Shown piece by piece: positions 62,966-64,000 of a stretch of 64,000 nucleotides of DNA (position 1 is its first letter; each line of letters begins with the position of its first letter). Both the position numbers and the translations under genes were made by a program. The notes beneath the pieces were generated by a model that was not told the origin of the DNA, did no database searches, and worked only from the letters and a program-made list of their open reading frames with translations. Origin of the DNA: Treponema sp. (GTDB lineage: Bacteria; Spirochaetota; Spirochaetia; Treponematales; Treponemataceae); assembly GCA_024693715.1 (NCBI GenBank), contig JAILKS010000042.1, positions 1 to 64,000 of the forward strand, in the 5' to 3' direction.

Positions 62966-62994
62966 AATATAATCAATTAGCATAATTTTTACAA
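62966..62994 (-). promoter_or_regulatory. Leaderless promoter of clpS-clpA
   Basis: Minus strand TTGTAA (62994-62989), 17 bases, TATATT (62971-62966), then 7 bases to the clpS ATG at 62958. Confidence 0.6.
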
Positions 62995-63101
62995 CAAAAA
63001 AATCCTAATGTTCAAGGAAAATATACAGAATAATCAGCAAAAAAAACAATAAAAAAACAAAAAAATCAAGATTATTTTTTTCTAAAAAAAGCCGTTATCA
63101 A

Positions 63102-63130
63102 TATAATTGTAATTGAGGGATCTTAGATCC
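63102..63130 (+). promoter_or_regulatory. Promoter and possible operator of the sugar-binding lipoprotein gene
   Basis: TATAAT at 63102-63107 with a poor -35, followed at the expected +4 to +16 by the inverted repeat GGATCTTAGATCC (63118-63130), then AAGGAG at 63145-63150. The region 63000-63095 upstream is A-tract rich, which could bend DNA for an activator. Confidence 0.5.
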
Positions 63131-63158
63131 TACATATTTCATAAAAGGAGTTTTTATT

Positions 63159-64000
63159 ATGAAAAAACTTTTAGCAGTAATGCTGGCAGCACTTGCTTTG
63201 TGTTTGACAGGTTGTACCGGCAAAAAATCAAACGCAACAAAAGTTGGTGTTTCAATGCCTACAAAAGATTTACAGAGATGGAATCAGGATGGAGCAAACA
63301 TGAAGAGTATGCTCGAAAAAGCTGGTTACAAAGTAGATCTTCAGTATGCAGCAAACGACATCAACACTCAGATTTCTCAGCTTGAGAATATGATTACAAG
63401 TGGATGTAAAGTTCTTGTTATAGCATCTATCGATGGTTCTTCTCTTTCTAACGTTCTTGCAACAGCAAAACAGAAGAATGTTCAGACAATCGCTTATGAC
63501 CGTCTTATCATGGACACAGATGCAGTTTCTTACTATGCTACATTCGATAACTACAAAGTAGGAACTCTCCAGGGTGACTACCTTGTTGACAAACTCGGTC
63601 TCAAGAGCCGCTCAGCTGATGATCCAGTTTATATGGAATTCTTTACTGGTGATCCAGGTGACAACAACATCAACTTCTTCTTCGGTGGTGCTATGGATGT
63701 TCTTAAACCTTACCTCGACAAGGGTATAATCGTATGTCCTTCTGGACAGACAGAAAAAGCACAGGCTGCTACTCTTGAATGGTCAACAGAAAGAGCTCAG
63801 TCAAGAATGGAAAACCTTATTACATCTAACAAATATAGTCCAAAAGGACAGAGACTTGATGCTGTATACTGTTCTAATGACTCTACAGCACAGGGTGTAA
63901 CACAGGCTCTCTCTTCTGCAGGATATACAAAAGAAAACTTCCCAATCATTACTGGCCAGGACTGTGATATCACATCTGTTAAAAACATGATTAAGGGAAC
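63159..64000 (+). CDS. Sugar ABC transporter substrate-binding lipoprotein (ChvE/XylF type), 3' end outside window
   Basis: About 280 residues visible. Signal peptide with lipobox LTGC (Cys about 19). Type I periplasmic-binding protein of the multiple-sugar/xylose group: VGVSMPTKDLQRWNQDG, NDINTQISQLENMITSGCKVLVIASIDG, TIAYDRLIM, EFFTGDPGDNN and ITGQDCD. It keeps the RW..D and YDRL pocket residues also present in the lipoprotein at 55297-56325. The strong AAGGAG site suggests high expression. The permease and ATPase genes would be expected just beyond the window. Control by the three-component system at 56.3-60.4 kb is a hypothesis. Confidence 0.92.
   Translation, partial: MKKLLAVMLAALALCLTGCTGKKSNATKVGVSMPTKDLQRWNQDGANMKSMLEKAGYKVDLQYAANDINTQISQLENMITSGCKVLVIASIDGSSLSNVLATAKQKNVQTIAYDRLIMDTDAVSYYATFDNYKVGTLQGDYLVDKLGLKSRSADDPVYMEFFTGDPGDNNINFFFGGAMDVLKPYLDKGIIVCPSGQTEKAQAATLEWSTERAQSRMENLITSNKYSPKGQRLDAVYCSNDSTAQGVTQALSSAGYTKENFPIITGQDCDITSVKNMIKG

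Noticed and set aside
63113-63385. Short plus-strand frame overlapping the sugar-binding lipoprotein start
   Set aside because: Out of frame with the lipoprotein at 63159, which has AAGGAG, a signal peptide and family motifs.
1-64000. tRNA or rRNA genes, insertion sequences, prophage
   Set aside because: No cloverleaf-like sequence, rRNA stretches, transposase or phage structural genes were recognised on either strand.

Overview
The window is an AT-rich bacterial chromosome segment that looks like a host-associated Treponema (spirochaete). This is inferred from gene content: many short-signal lipoproteins, BspA-like surface proteins, chemotaxis genes, AsnA and acetate kinase, and a sugar-binding lipoprotein of the XylF/ChvE type. 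No tRNA, rRNA, CRISPR array, insertion sequence or prophage was seen. About 50 protein genes are packed tightly, mostly on the minus strand between 8 and 27 kb and between 30 and 63 kb.

Layout. 0-8 kb: the start of a BspA-like lipoprotein, 4-alpha-glucanotransferase (malQ), a two-gene toxin-antitoxin-like module (DUF3990-type ADP-ribosyltransferase fold plus XRE regulator) with twin palindromic operators, and a very large GH13 alpha-amylase-family enzyme with a histone-like basic tail. 8-16 kb: CE1-type esterase, a threonine-synthase homologue lacking its PLP lysine, argR, a lipoprotein, an OLD-type ATPase/TOPRIM protein, murA (with Asp in place of the fosfomycin-target Cys) and pepT. 16-24 kb: a conserved hypothetical with an oligopeptide-binding protein, ackA, a DJ-1 protein, a pseudouridine synthase, a degenerate radical-SAM-like protein, asnA and apt. 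24-30 kb: two membrane proteins (one resembling an LptF/G-type permease with a TPR insert), a STAS/zinc-ribbon protein, a 322-base non-coding stretch with a phased array of DnaA-box-like repeats, a polyprenyl synthetase and a TPR protein. 30-39 kb: cheB, cheR, a small lipoprotein, a methyl-accepting chemotaxis protein, an RsuA-type synthase, a lone DNA methyltransferase, TatD and an RluA-type synthase. 39-50 kb: an omptin-family outer-membrane protease, two CNNM/CorC-type proteins, a thioredoxin-like lipoprotein, purL, a degenerate class III cyclase and dCMP deaminase. 50-64 kb: lipoproteins, MATE exporter, a rhomboid-like pseudoprotease, a sugar-sensing three-component system (membrane-anchored binding protein, histidine kinase, AraC-type response regulator) with a second binding lipoprotein, clpA, clpS, and the start of a sugar-ABC binding lipoprotein.

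How it fits together. malQ, the GH13 enzyme, the esterase and the sugar-binding proteins suggest a plant-polysaccharide and sugar-using lifestyle, with ackA ending fermentation in acetate. The XylF-like sensor, kinase and regulator probably control pentose or related sugar uptake, plausibly including the transporter that begins at 63.16 kb. A striking general feature is the repeated arrangement of a -35/-10 promoter whose -10 box ends only 6-9 bases before the ATG, which predicts many leaderless mRNAs. Nine examples are located.
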